Assembly (NCBI GenBank): GCA_965249005.1
Contig: CBDFLD010000021.1
Span: 372,001-436,000 of the forward strand
Direction of reading: 5' to 3'
DNA: 64,000 bases
Origin: CBDFLD01 sp965249005
GTDB taxonomy: Bacteria > Acidobacteriota > UBA6911
The notes beneath the pieces are model-generated. The model searched no databases, was not told the DNA's origin, and worked only from the letters and a program-made list of their open reading frames with translations. Positions 54,343-63,422 of this stretch are shown here, one piece after another (the stretch's first letter is position 1; every line of letters begins with the position of its first letter). Position numbers and translations under genes: made by a program.

Positions 54343-55484
54343 GTTTGAGCCTTCAACACGGCATTGTAATCCGTGTCCGCCTCGGCGGGGTCCAGGGGCA
54401 AAGCAATCGATTCCCCGCGATGCATTGAAAGGTGCGCAGCCACGACGAGTTCAAAGGCCCGATACCCATCCCACCCCGTTGCGATCGGCGTTTCCTTCTG
54501 GCGCATCGCTTGAAGGAAGTTTTCGATCTGACCCATGAATCCGCCGAACTCTTCGTCAAAAACCAAGGTGTGGGGGAAGACGGGACGCCAGGATTTTGTA
54601 GGACCCTCTTCGCTGTCATAGAGAATCAGCTCGCTCTGATCTTCTACCGCCAGCCAGGCATTGTTGCCATATATCTCGACCCGTTCCCAGGGCTTGAGAC
54701 TCAATGCCGTCGAAGAAGTATAAAGGACCCCGATGGAACCTGATACAAATCGCAGCGTGATGATTGCATTGTCAATCGGGTACGGTGGGCGGGTGCTCCG
54801 ATACTTGTTTACGCCCACGGCAGCAACAGACTGGACATCTCCCATGAAGAATCTGCTCAGATCGAAAAGGTGGATCGTTCCACCTTCGAGCAACTCGACG
54901 TAGTCATATCCAAGGTTGAACTTACCGACGAACATGGCCGGGCTGCTTACGGGCCCATCAGCCACGAACCGTTGCGCGCGGCGATACGGTGGACTCATCC
55001 GCTTGTTCGAGCCCGTCATGAGTACCGCCCCGAGCTCGTCGGCGAGACCACACATCTTCTGCGCCGCCGCCAGCGATCGTGAGATTGGTTTCTCAACCAA
55101 AACGTGCAAACCGGCGCCGAGACACGCAGTCCCGTGTTCGACGTGAAGCTCGTCCGGACTACAGACGATGGCGCCGTCGAGTTTCTCCTGATCCAGCATC
55201 TGCGCGGCGTCACCGTACCAGCGGCAGCCTGTGATCTTTTCGATCTTGCGACCGGATTGTTCATCGAGACTCGATACGGCGCTCAATTCAACCGGCTCCC
55301 AGATGTTCATCAGGCGCATGATTGCGGGGATATGCTTCGACTGGGCGACCCCTCCGCCGCCGATGATCCCGAGTCTGATCGGCTTGCGCGAGCGTCGCTC
55401 CTCATCGGGCCCGATGCCATAGACGTCTCTCTGGTCGAACATTTTCTTGGCAGGAGTATGCCCGTAGGTCTCTTCATCAGCCAT
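54339..55484 (-). CDS. Gfo/Idh/MocA-family oxidoreductase
   Basis: This 381-residue protein has IRLGIIGGGGVAQSK at residues 37-50, the NAD(P)-binding loop; the N-terminal 33 residues are an unusual extension. EKP at 131-133 (HVLVEKPISRSL) carries the catalytic Lys. The C-terminal beta-sheet domain is normal (GGTIHLFDLSRFFMGDV contains the expected His). The family oxidises or epimerises sugars and inositols with NAD(P). Within the operon it is a candidate second dehydrogenase. The gene follows the cyclase by six bases. Confidence 0.9.
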   Translation of the reverse strand: MADEETYGHTPAKKMFDQRDVYGIGPDEERRSRKPIRLGIIGGGGVAQSKHIPAIMRLMNIWEPVELSAVSSLDEQSGRKIEKITGCRWYGDAAQMLDQEKLDGAIVCSPDELHVEHGTACLGAGLHVLVEKPISRSLAAAQKMCGLADELGAVLMTGSNKRMSPPYRRAQRFVADGPVSSPAMFVGKFNLGYDYVELLEGGTIHLFDLSRFFMGDVQSVAAVGVNKYRSTRPPYPIDNAIITLRFVSGSIGVLYTSSTALSLKPWERVEIYGNNAWLAVEDQSELILYDSEEGPTKSWRPVFPHTLVFDEEFGGFMGQIENFLQAMRQKETPIATGWDGYRAFELVVAAHLSMHRGESIALPLDPAEADTDYNAVLKAQT

Positions 55485-55490
55485 GCGTCT

Positions 55491-56159
55491 TCACTCCAAG
55501 ATGCCAACAACCGAACACGGTCCGCTATCCATGTCTTGCACGAGCCACGGGTGAACCCGAAGCTCACGCAAATCGGTGAGATCGTGCTCCAGGTTCATGT
55601 CTTCGACGATGAAAAACCGGCAACCGTCGCCACCGAGCAGTTCGTTGTGCGCCGTCATGGTTCTTTCTAGATGTGCGATACAAGAAAGAGAAGGAACGTC
55701 CAGACCCATCGCCCGCAGGTCCGGGCAGTTCTGCCGGAGCCAGCGCGCCGACTCTACGCCAAAGCCTGGGCATTGGCTGGAGAAACGCTTGCCGTCGTCG
55801 CGCCGAACAGCACCGTAACCGAATCGAAAGAGTGCGACATTCGCTAAGGCCAGCCGTTGTTTCCACGGCTCCAGCTCTTGGGGTTGGACAATGGTTGCAT
55901 CTCCCAAAGGGAGATCGATGACGACCGGCCGGGTAAGCGTAAACTTATCTACCGCGAGATCCGTGAGGCCGATCCCTCCGGCGATGACATGGCGCGGTAG
56001 ATCCACGTGGGTTCCAGTATGGGTCGCGACCTTCAAGATCTGCACGCCTGCGCCGTCCTCTTCGACCGTATAGAGCGGCGAGAGTTCGGGCGCAGGGATA
56101 GCCGGGGGAACAGGACCCCCCACGGCGAGAGGAAAGGAAAGCCAGATCTGTCTGCTCAT
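55491..56159 (-). CDS. Cyclase-family (kynurenine formamidase-like) hydrolase
   Basis: This 222-residue protein starts at ATG 56159, overlapping the dehydratase stop. The metal motif H47-TGT-H51-V-D53-LPR-H57 is that of the cyclase/KynB family. A later conserved MGLDVPSLSCI and ELLGGDGCRFFIVEDMNL fit the fold. The family includes kynurenine formamidase and enzymes acting on lactones or amides. In this context, opening of a sugar lactone is a reasonable guess. Length is slightly shorter than usual (about 260) but all metal ligands are present. Confidence 0.85.
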   Translation of the reverse strand: MSRQIWLSFPLAVGGPVPPAIPAPELSPLYTVEEDGAGVQILKVATHTGTHVDLPRHVIAGGIGLTDLAVDKFTLTRPVVIDLPLGDATIVQPQELEPWKQRLALANVALFRFGYGAVRRDDGKRFSSQCPGFGVESARWLRQNCPDLRAMGLDVPSLSCIAHLERTMTAHNELLGGDGCRFFIVEDMNLEHDLTDLRELRVHPWLVQDMDSGPCSVVGILE

Positions 56160-57358
56160 TTGAGTCCTTTCTCCGGGTTCGGCAGCGGCCCTGCGCCACC
56201 CTGTTCGGGTGTCGCTGTAAACTGTTCTAGCCAACGCTTGTCCCAAAGCGATGGGAAACTGTTCTTTCTGTAGGGATGATCCGCACAGGCTGCCGTATTG
56301 AGCTCAATCCCCAGGCCAGGCTTTTCGTCAAGCACGAAAGAGCCCTCCACCACGGGGTTCCATCCGAAGACGTAATCACTGCGCCAACTTACGTCATAGG
56401 CTGAGAAATCCTCCTGGATTAGCGCATTTGGGCTGGACAGGTCGACGTGAAGCGCGGCACAGAGAGCGACCGGGCCGATGGAGCAATGAGGCGATATGCT
56501 CATGTCCTGTACCTCTGCCATGGAGGCGATTTTTTTGGCCATCAGCAACCCCCCGCAGTGAGCTGGATCCATCTGAACGACATCCGCCGCCCTCAGGGAG
56601 ATCATTCGGAAAAAGTCTTGTGCTGTGAAAAGCCTCTCGCCGGCTGCGATGCGAAAGGGAAGTGCTGCCTTGACTTCCTTCAGCAGCTCCAGGCTGTGAG
56701 GGGTCACCGGTTCTTCGAACCAGAAGGGAAGATACTTCTCGAGCTGGCGTCCCACGTCGATAGCAGATCCCACCGAGAGCCGGCCATGTCCCTCGATCAT
56801 GAGATCAACCCTGGGTCCCACAGCCGCACGGACCGCCGCAACCCGCGCCACGACCTGCTCCATTTCTTCCCGGTTCAACTCCTTCCATGCCGTCGCAAAC
56901 GGATCGAATTTGAGTGCTGTGTATCCCCGGGCGATCACATCACGTGCGCGTTTTGCATACTCCTCGGGAGACTCGGCATTTCCGTACCAGCCATTCGCGT
57001 AGGCCCGTAGCCGCTCGTGACAGCGGCCCCCGAGCAACCGGTAGCAGGGCTGCCCGCAAGCCTTGCCCACGAGATCCCACAGCGCAATTTCCACGCCGCT
57101 GATGGCGGTCATGATCGTGGAACCCCCCTGATACTGGTCCCGAATCATTCCGCCGATCAATGACTCGATGTCGAAGGGATCCTTGCCGATCACCCGATCG
57201 AGCACCCATTCGTGAATCAGGGTCTCCACGGTCTTTTCCTGCCACTCCTGCGAAGCTTCTCCGATCCCGGTCAGGCCCGTGTCGGTCGTGAGCCGGACGA
57301 ACAGGTAGTTGCGCAGTCCCGCATTGGTGAGAAAGGTTTCGAGGCGATCGATTTTCAT
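56156..57358 (-). CDS. Enolase-superfamily sugar-acid dehydratase (mandelate racemase/DgoD type)
   Basis: This 400-residue protein has a capping domain (1-120) and a barrel with metal ligands Glu189 (LMIEGHG), Glu215 (FWFEEPVTP) and Glu241 (AAGERLF). The Asp264-His291 dyad (VQMDPAHCGG; SPHCSIGP) is the general acid/base pair of mandelate-racemase-subgroup dehydratases such as galactonate dehydratase. It probably dehydrates an aldonic acid to a 2-keto-3-deoxy acid. Exact specificity is unknown. ATG overlaps the transketolase stop, and its own stop overlaps the cyclase start. Confidence 0.9.
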   Translation of the reverse strand: MKIDRLETFLTNAGLRNYLFVRLTTDTGLTGIGEASQEWQEKTVETLIHEWVLDRVIGKDPFDIESLIGGMIRDQYQGGSTIMTAISGVEIALWDLVGKACGQPCYRLLGGRCHERLRAYANGWYGNAESPEEYAKRARDVIARGYTALKFDPFATAWKELNREEMEQVVARVAAVRAAVGPRVDLMIEGHGRLSVGSAIDVGRQLEKYLPFWFEEPVTPHSLELLKEVKAALPFRIAAGERLFTAQDFFRMISLRAADVVQMDPAHCGGLLMAKKIASMAEVQDMSISPHCSIGPVALCAALHVDLSSPNALIQEDFSAYDVSWRSDYVFGWNPVVEGSFVLDEKPGLGIELNTAACADHPYRKNSFPSLWDKRWLEQFTATPEQGGAGPLPNPEKGLK

Positions 57359-58380
57359 TTCTTGCCCCGGGCCGAAGTTCCTTCAAGAAGTTCGCGAGCG
57401 GCGGCTGCGATGCTCGGTGTATCCATATGGTAATGCTCTGCCAACCATGGGAGCGATCCGCTCTTGCAGAAGCAATCTGGAATGCCCACTCGCTTCAGGC
57501 GAATGGAAATCCCCGCGTCGGTCACCGCATCTGCGACGGCGCTTGCAAGCCCGCCCGTGACGACATGGTTCTCGGCGGTCACGACGGTTTTGACACGGCC
57601 AACCAGAGACAGTACCGCGTCACGATCAAAGGGCTTGAGCGTACTGGCATGGAGCACGGCAGCCTCGATGCCGGCCTCGGCAAGCTGCAAACTTGCTTGA
57701 AGCGCACGGCCCGTCATCAGTCCCGTGCTGATGATGGCCACGTCGTCGCCATTGCGGAGCAGCTTCGCCCTTCCGAGCTCGAACTGGTAGGTCTCAGGAT
57801 CCAGTACGACCGGCACCTCTCCACGGAGCAGACGCATGTAAGCGGGACCATCCGTTTCGGAGAGGCGCTCGACGACCTGCATGATTTCTGTGGCATCGCA
57901 AGGGTCAATCACGGTGAGATTGGGCACCATGCGCATCAGCGCAAGATCCTCGATTGCTTGGTGGGTGCCTCCGTAGCCCGTGGTCAACCCGGGAAGGCCC
58001 GCGACGATTTTGACGTTCGCGTTGCCCAGCGCCATGTCCATGGCGATGAAATCATAGGCGCGGCGCGTGGCGAACACACCGTAGGTCGTGGCGAAAGGCG
58101 CAAACCCCGTGCGGGCCAGGCCGGCCGCGACGCCGACGAGGTTTTGTTCCGCCATGCCAATCTGGAAAAATCGCTTCGGGAACCGATCGGCGAATGGATA
58201 CAGATCGGTGTATTTGCCGAGATCCGCGGTCAATCCCACGATCTCCGAATTGCGTTCCCCTGCAGCCACCAGAGCCTTTCCAAATGGGGCGGTAACCGTA
58301 TGCGTCGCTTCTGATGTGTCGGACGTCAAGAGGCTTCCGGTCACGCCTTTGGGTGCATCCGGCCGATCGTGTTTGCCCAT
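57355..58380 (-). CDS. Transketolase, C-terminal subunit
   Basis: This 341-residue protein starts at ATG 58380, 8 bp after the N-terminal subunit stop (58389). It carries the pyrimidine-binding domain of TPP enzymes: RFFQIGMAEQNLVGVAAGLA with catalytic Glu78, then GLTTGYGGTHQAIEDLALMR, and a C-terminal regulatory-type domain. It forms the active site at the interface with the N-terminal subunit. Split transketolases occur in archaea and in several bacterial sugar operons. The substrate here is unknown; the pathway context makes a non-canonical ketose or ketose phosphate likely. Confidence 0.9.
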   Translation of the reverse strand: MGKHDRPDAPKGVTGSLLTSDTSEATHTVTAPFGKALVAAGERNSEIVGLTADLGKYTDLYPFADRFPKRFFQIGMAEQNLVGVAAGLARTGFAPFATTYGVFATRRAYDFIAMDMALGNANVKIVAGLPGLTTGYGGTHQAIEDLALMRMVPNLTVIDPCDATEIMQVVERLSETDGPAYMRLLRGEVPVVLDPETYQFELGRAKLLRNGDDVAIISTGLMTGRALQASLQLAEAGIEAAVLHASTLKPFDRDAVLSLVGRVKTVVTAENHVVTGGLASAVADAVTDAGISIRLKRVGIPDCFCKSGSLPWLAEHYHMDTPSIAAAARELLEGTSARGKK

Positions 58381-58388
58381 CTTTGTTT

Positions 58389-59237
58389 TTACCCTTCGTA
58401 TTCTTCCAGCTGTTGTCGCGCGCGCTCCCACTCGCTTGCTTCGACCCGGATGAAGTGACGCTTCTCCCGTTGCTCAAACATGGGCACGCCTTTTCCCATC
58501 AGCGTGTCGCAGATAATGGCGTGCGGCCTGCCGTGGATCTGCTTGGCCGCTTCAATGGATGCGAGGAGCGCCTCGATATCGTTCCCATTGACACGCTGCG
58601 TGTGCCAGCCAAAGGAGGACCACTTCTCGTGCACCGGCTCGATGCCCATCACCTCGACTGGGGGGCCATCCGCCTGTTGATTATTGCAATCAACGAAGGC
58701 GAAGAGGCCATCCAGCCCGTAGTTCGCGCCGGCCATGGCGGCTTCCCAGGTGGAGCCCTCGTCCAGCTCACCATCGGACAAAAGGTTGAAGATTCGCGCA
58801 TTCGATCCCCGAAGACGGGTGCCGAGTGCCATCCCAACGGCCTGGGAAAGCCCGTGTCCGAGAGATCCACCGGTAATCTCGAATCCAGGTAGAAACTCGC
58901 TGCCGGCCAACTCGAGGCGGGAACCGTCGTTTCCGTAGGTATCGAGCTCATCGACGGAAAAGACGCCGGCCTCCGCCAGCACCGCGTAGAGCGCATTCGC
59001 ATAGTGCCCGGTGGAAAGCAGGAAGCGATCTCGATCGGGCTCCGACAGGTTGCGGGGGTCGTAACGCATTTCACCAAAGTAGAGAACCGCCAACAGGTCG
59101 GCGATACCGAGGCCCTGGCCCACGTATCCTTGTCCGACGTGCTCTCCCATTTGCAGCACATGCCGCCGAATCGCCTTGGAGCGAGCCTTCAAGGACGCGT
59201 GACCGCTTGGCTTCGACCGCTGCTCAGTGTCCTTCAT
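58389..59237 (-). CDS. Transketolase, N-terminal subunit
   Basis: This 282-residue protein has the TPP-diphosphate domain: STGHYANALYAVLAEAG, GGSLGHGLSQAVGMALG, the SDGELDEG motif (154-161) and following VDCNNQQ with the Mg2+-binding Asn at 185-186. KAIRRHVLQMG with a substrate-phosphate-facing Arg opens the protein. The C-terminus (FIRVEASEWERARQQLEEYE) is normal for this subunit. It needs the C-terminal subunit for activity. It lies 15 bp from the SDR stop. Confidence 0.92.
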   Translation of the reverse strand: MKDTEQRSKPSGHASLKARSKAIRRHVLQMGEHVGQGYVGQGLGIADLLAVLYFGEMRYDPRNLSEPDRDRFLLSTGHYANALYAVLAEAGVFSVDELDTYGNDGSRLELAGSEFLPGFEITGGSLGHGLSQAVGMALGTRLRGSNARIFNLLSDGELDEGSTWEAAMAGANYGLDGLFAFVDCNNQQADGPPVEVMGIEPVHEKWSSFGWHTQRVNGNDIEALLASIEAAKQIHGRPHAIICDTLMGKGVPMFEQREKRHFIRVEASEWERARQQLEEYEG

Positions 59238-59252
59238 CGAGACATCTCCCTC

Positions 59253-60029
59253 TCACGAAAGCTCCATGCCACCGCTGAAGTTGAAGCGTTCGGCCGTGAC
59301 ATAACTCGCGTCGCTGGAAGCCAGCCAGACCGCCGCTCGCGCCACTTCGTCCGGCTCTACCCGCCTACCCATCGGCAATCCCTCGGTCCGTTCGGCCTTG
59401 AGTTGCTCTGCGCTCTTGCCGCTGAACTTCCGTAGATCTTCTTCCAGCTTATCGATCATCCCACCGGTCATCCGACCGGGGGCGATGGAGTTGACCGTCA
59501 CCCCGGCGGAGGCCCATGCCACGGCGGCAGCCCGGGTCACGCTATCGACAGCAGCCTTGCTGGCACAATACGATGCGAAGTAAGGAAAGGCCATTCGCGA
59601 GGCGGGGCTGGTAATGTTGATGATCCGACCGAACCGTTGTTCCATCATTACCTTCGCGGCGGCCTGCATGCAAAAGAAGGTTCCTCGGGCATTGACTGCG
59701 AAAACTTCGTCCCATCGCTCGGGCGTAACCTCCAGCAAAGGGTCGACCAAGCAAATGGCGGCACAATTGACGAGAATGTCGAGTCGACCGAAACGAGTCG
59801 CGACGGTTTCGATGAGCTCGCGGCATGCTGCGACATCGGTGATATCGACCTTCTGGACGCACCCTGGGTCATTGCTGCCGGCCTGAGTCAACGTTTCCTG
59901 CGCAGCGGCAGGATCCATGTCGGCCGCAACGACGACCGCGCCCTCTCGGGCATAGGCCAGGGCAATCGCTCGACCCAGACCATGCCCGCCTCCGATGATC
60001 AACGCAACACGATTCTCTAAGACACTCAT
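59253..60029 (-). CDS. Short-chain dehydrogenase/reductase of the sugar operon
   Basis: This 258-residue protein starts at ATG 60029; the long upstream frame (to 60257) is non-coding. GGGHGLG at 13-19 binds the cofactor, Asp37 (AADMDP) favours NAD+, and the catalytic residues are Ser141, Tyr154 and Lys158 (YCASK). Classical SDR length. As first gene of the eight-gene operon it is a candidate for the initial oxidation of the sugar. The ~370 bp upstream (60030-60403) show no gene and should hold the operon promoter. Confidence 0.92.
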   Translation of the reverse strand: MSVLENRVALIIGGGHGLGRAIALAYAREGAVVVAADMDPAAAQETLTQAGSNDPGCVQKVDITDVAACRELIETVATRFGRLDILVNCAAICLVDPLLEVTPERWDEVFAVNARGTFFCMQAAAKVMMEQRFGRIINITSPASRMAFPYFASYCASKAAVDSVTRAAAVAWASAGVTVNSIAPGRMTGGMIDKLEEDLRKFSGKSAEQLKAERTEGLPMGRRVEPDEVARAAVWLASSDASYVTAERFNFSGGMELS

Positions 60030-60403
60030 CTCTATACTCCGCCGGTCTGAACTGCGCGGGCAATCAGGGTGAAGGCACCGGCGATTATAGATGATGCAGC
60101 GTCGAAAGGTAAGGCGCCGCTTGACGATTCCTTCGTGGCGGCTCGGGTTGAATCCGGCGAGTTTTGGGCGCAGCGCTAGACGCAAGGATTCCTCCCTGCA
60201 ATGCCTCCGTCTGGTGTCCTGGACAAGCGACGGATGGCACGCAGCTGTCGGCTGCAATGCAACAACAATGAGCTAAGAGGGAAGAGTGTTCGTTACGAAG
60301 GAGAGAAGGAGGGAAAGAGGTGAGGGGGAATGAATGAAGGTAGTTGGGAAGGGTTATGGCACATTGAGGAACTGGCTCAGGTCAAGGAGAGTATGCGGAC
60401 GAA
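60030..60403. other. Intergenic region upstream of the sugar operon, no gene supported
   Basis: Separates the codirectional DegT aminotransferase stop (60404) from the SDR start. It contains a purine-rich stretch (60285-60350, GAAGGAGAGAAGGAGGGAAAG type) of unknown meaning and should contain the operon promoter. No repressor gene is adjacent. Confidence 0.4.
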
Positions 60404-61567
60404 TCAGGCCGGAACCTGTCTTTGCTCCGAAGCAAGCGGAGTAATGACATCATAGATGGCGGTCAGAATATGGTCGATGTGGTCCTCGGTCATGTTCGTC
60501 CAAAGGGGCAGGCGCAAGAGGCACTCGCTTGATCGCACGGTGTGTTCTAGTAAGCCATGAGCGCGACCGTATTTTAGACCCGCTGGTGAATCGTGCAGCG
60601 GCAGGTAGTGGAATACGGCTGAAACTCCTCGATCGTTCAGCGTTTCCAGCATCTGGTTGCGAGCATGCGTGTCCGGCAGAAGCAGATAGTACAGATGTCC
60701 ATTGTGGTTGCAATCGGAAGGGACAATGGGTCGACGAAGTCTGCCTTCCGCCTCCAGGTCGGCCAGCCCCTCATGATACCTTTGCCAAATGTGAAGTCTG
60801 CGCCGCGTGGTCGATTCGGCTCGTTCTAGCTGCGCCCATAGAAATGCTGAGTTGATCTCACTGGGCAGGAAGGAAGAGCCGATTTCCTGCCAGCTGTATT
60901 TGTTGACCTGCCCTCTGAGGAACTGACTTCGATCGGTTCCTTTCTCACGAATGATCTCGGCTTGGTTCACCCATTGGGCGTCGTTGATGAGAAGGGCGCC
61001 GCCTTCCCCACAGATGACATTCTTCGTTTCGTGAAAACTGTAGGCCGCGAAATGTCCCATGCTCCCCAGGGCACGCCCTTTGTAGGTGGACATTAGCGCC
61101 TGGGCCGCGTCCTCTACCACCAATAGATTGTGATCGGAAGCAATCTTCATGATCGGGTCCATTTTGCAGGAAACTCCCGCATAGTGAACGGGCACGATCA
61201 TCTTGGTTCGAGGCGTGATGGCGCTTTCGATTTTTGTCTCGTCAATGTTCAGCGTGTCCGGTCGAATGTCTACGAATACAGGTACAGCACCGCGCAGCGC
61301 GAAGGCGTTTGCAGTCGACACGAACGTGAAGGAGGGCATGATCACCTCGTCACCGGGCTTGAGATCCGCCAGTAGCGCCGTCATCTCCAGCGCCGCGGTG
61401 CAGGACTGAGTCAGGAGTGCGCGGGCGCTACCGACCCTTCGTTCGAGCCAAGCGTGGCAATTTTTCGTGAAGCTGCCGTCTCCCATGATATGCATGTTTT
61501 CGATTGCCTGCTTTATGTAGCCAAGCTCGGTTCCGACGGCATTAATTCGATTGAATGGTATGTGCAC
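60404..61567 (-). CDS. DegT/DnrJ/EryC1-family PLP aminotransferase (RffA/WecE-like)
   Basis: This 387-residue protein has Lys182 (YSFHETKNVICGEGG) as the PLP Schiff-base residue and Asp153 (LVVEDAAQAL) to hold the pyridine nitrogen. MIMGDGSFTKNC-like opening and FVSTANAFALRGAVPVFVDI fit the RffA/WecE dTDP-4-keto-6-deoxyglucose/galactose transaminase group. It makes a 4-amino-4,6-dideoxy sugar for surface polysaccharide. The start ATG 61567 is normal. The substrate sugar is inferred only from subgroup resemblance. Confidence 0.88.
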   Translation of the reverse strand: MHIPFNRINAVGTELGYIKQAIENMHIMGDGSFTKNCHAWLERRVGSARALLTQSCTAALEMTALLADLKPGDEVIMPSFTFVSTANAFALRGAVPVFVDIRPDTLNIDETKIESAITPRTKMIVPVHYAGVSCKMDPIMKIASDHNLLVVEDAAQALMSTYKGRALGSMGHFAAYSFHETKNVICGEGGALLINDAQWVNQAEIIREKGTDRSQFLRGQVNKYSWQEIGSSFLPSEINSAFLWAQLERAESTTRRRLHIWQRYHEGLADLEAEGRLRRPIVPSDCNHNGHLYYLLLPDTHARNQMLETLNDRGVSAVFHYLPLHDSPAGLKYGRAHGLLEHTVRSSECLLRLPLWTNMTEDHIDHILTAIYDVITPLASEQRQVPA

Positions 61568-61626
61568 GATGTAACTCTGTTGATGGGGTTAGTGGGTGTT
61601 GTGATAGGTTGGTGAAATACTTGTGA

Positions 61627-62355
61627 CTACTGAGAGCTATCCAGGGTAGACATCGAAACAGGCTGAAACGACTTCAGGTAGCTGGATGAGTCCGGGCCCT
61701 TGTTCAGGATAAGGTCGATCACGCTGACGCCGTGTTCAAATGGTGAATACAGCTGCTCGTACTCCGGGTAGCCGGAGTAGTCGATGTAATGGAGCTCGAT
61801 GTTTGCAGCTCTGAAGTTAGCCGGGTCTATGTAGTTGCGCGCCAACGGTCCGGAGATGTAGCGCGTGGCGTTTGACTGCTGGCACAGTGTGATGAGTTGT
61901 TCGTCCTTTATGCCCGAGGGGTTGTAGTCGCTCGACCAGGACAGGACCGTGTCGATACCGAGAATCTCGCATATGGCACGAGTGAATTCATAGTTTATTT
62001 GACTGAGATTCGTGGCGGTTGAGCCAAGGTAGAGCGATTCGAGTTGCTCCTTGTAGGATGAGAAACAGCGCGCCTTGGCGTACGCGTGGGTAATGTTCTG
62101 CCAGTGGTTGCGGCGCCAATCATTGCCGACGGTAGACGTGTCGTGGATGGCTTGATCGTACTTGCTCTTGACCAAGACCGGAATCGTCAGCCACCGGAGG
62201 CCGTCTTTGGTTTTTATCTTGTTTCTGTTTCGCCAGTCACGTTTCGTGTACTGAGCATTGTCTAGAAAGATGAACTCGTCCACCGAGTTGATGAGGTCGA
62301 AGTAACCCTTCCAGGGAATATAGTTGGACTGTACGATCGCTACTGTTTTTGACAC
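61627..62355 (-). CDS. WbqC-like protein
   Basis: This 242-residue protein opens with VAIVQSNYIPWKGYFDLIN, the defining WbqC-family motif (Q-x-x-Y-x-P-x-x-G-Y-F), then FIFLDNAQYTKRDWRNRNKIK, WLTIPVLVKSKYDQAIHD and WQNITHAYAKARCF. The WbqC family is found in O-antigen and other glycan clusters with a proposed sugar N-acyl- or amino-modifying role. Next to an aminotransferase, it may act on the 4-amino sugar. Spacing to the aminotransferase is 59 bp. No membrane segment. Confidence 0.88.
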   Translation of the reverse strand: MSKTVAIVQSNYIPWKGYFDLINSVDEFIFLDNAQYTKRDWRNRNKIKTKDGLRWLTIPVLVKSKYDQAIHDTSTVGNDWRRNHWQNITHAYAKARCFSSYKEQLESLYLGSTATNLSQINYEFTRAICEILGIDTVLSWSSDYNPSGIKDEQLITLCQQSNATRYISGPLARNYIDPANFRAANIELHYIDYSGYPEYEQLYSPFEHGVSVIDLILNKGPDSSSYLKSFQPVSMSTLDSSQ

Positions 62356-62509
62356 GGGACACCCTGAAATGAAAAACGGTTAAAGGTAGGGAAAGACACA
62401 GAATCCAGGCCCGACCGCGCGGGTAACACGAGTGGGCATTGCGATCCACACAGGTTCAGCTCCCTGCGAGGAGCGACGGAATCGAGGTGATTCAGGTCAA
62501 TGTTGTGCA

Positions 62510-63334
62510 TCAGGCGCGAAGCGCCGCGCCTTCCGGCGATGTGACGGATTCACGATAGCCGTTCTCGTTGAGATTTGCTTTGTAGAGCCGTTCTTCTGCG
62601 GGCACATAGAACTGCTCTTCATTTACTGGAACCTGCGAATAGTGGCCCAGGAACCGCTTTGTCCTGTCGCTCAGCCCCTCGGATATGTGAGGGGTCGAGA
62701 GGCGCGGATAGTCAAAGCGCTGTTTCATCCACGGATGACACGCCTGCAGACCAACGGCATAGCGCGTCACACCGGATTTGTTGATGGCTCCGGCATGATA
62801 GCACCTGGTGCTGAAAAACACGGCGTCGCCGGCCTTGCGCGGCGTGCGGACAGCATTGCGGTAAAACTCCTCGTCGGTCGGTCGTTGTGGCGACCTGTGC
62901 GACCCCGGCAAGTAGTATGTCGCACCGTTTTCGAGGGTAAAGTCATCCAGTGCCAGCGTCAGTTGCAGCCGCGGATGGAAGTCCGGTGTGTAAAAATTCG
63001 TGTCAACGTGAATGGAGCAAGCCAGTGTTTGCTGGTTGGGCGGCATTATGGCCGAGTTGTAGCAATACAGTGTGCACTGCTCAGTCAAAAAGTGAGAGAA
63101 GATCGCGTGCATGATGTCGTTGTCGAGCAAATGATGAAACATTGGGCCGCGCGTCACGAGTTCGACGACCAGCTCCCGCAACTTGCTTGGCCGGCCACCG
63201 AACTTTTGCCAGTCCTCCTCGAGAGCTAACTTCAGCGCTTGTTTCATTTCTATCACCTCGTCGGGAGTGACGAGGTTGGGGACGATCGTGAAGCCCCGTT
63301 CGTCGATTTCGTCGAAATGCTGTTGAAGATTCAT
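62510..63334 (-). CDS. Phytanoyl-CoA dioxygenase (PhyH) family protein
   Basis: This 274-residue protein has the Fe(II)/2-oxoglutarate facial triad H109-V-D111 (SIHVDTNF) and distal His180 (RCYHAGAINKSG), with Arg191 as the likely oxoglutarate ligand. EKGFTIVPNLVTP-type opening (here DERGFTIVPNLVTPDEV) matches PhyH proteins. Members hydroxylate diverse small molecules. Within a surface-sugar block the substrate might be a sugar or lipid, but this is inference. Upstream lies a propeller hydrolase gene; no signal peptide is seen. Confidence 0.87.
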   Translation of the reverse strand: MNLQQHFDEIDERGFTIVPNLVTPDEVIEMKQALKLALEEDWQKFGGRPSKLRELVVELVTRGPMFHHLLDNDIMHAIFSHFLTEQCTLYCYNSAIMPPNQQTLACSIHVDTNFYTPDFHPRLQLTLALDDFTLENGATYYLPGSHRSPQRPTDEEFYRNAVRTPRKAGDAVFFSTRCYHAGAINKSGVTRYAVGLQACHPWMKQRFDYPRLSTPHISEGLSDRTKRFLGHYSQVPVNEEQFYVPAEERLYKANLNENGYRESVTSPEGAALRA

Positions 63335-63422
63335 TCTGGTTACCTATCCCTTGTTGGGTAAGTTGGTGAAGGAGCGCTTCGATTCTCGAGCCAGGGAATC
63401 AAAGGCAGGACCGGCAAGACGC

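Noticed and set aside
57427..58314. 295-codon plus-strand frame in the transketolase region
   Set aside because: Antisense shadow of transketolase; His/Arg rich.
60285..60350. Purine-rich tract as a small gene or RNA
   Set aside because: No start/stop arrangement or stable fold is visible; left as unexplained intergenic DNA.
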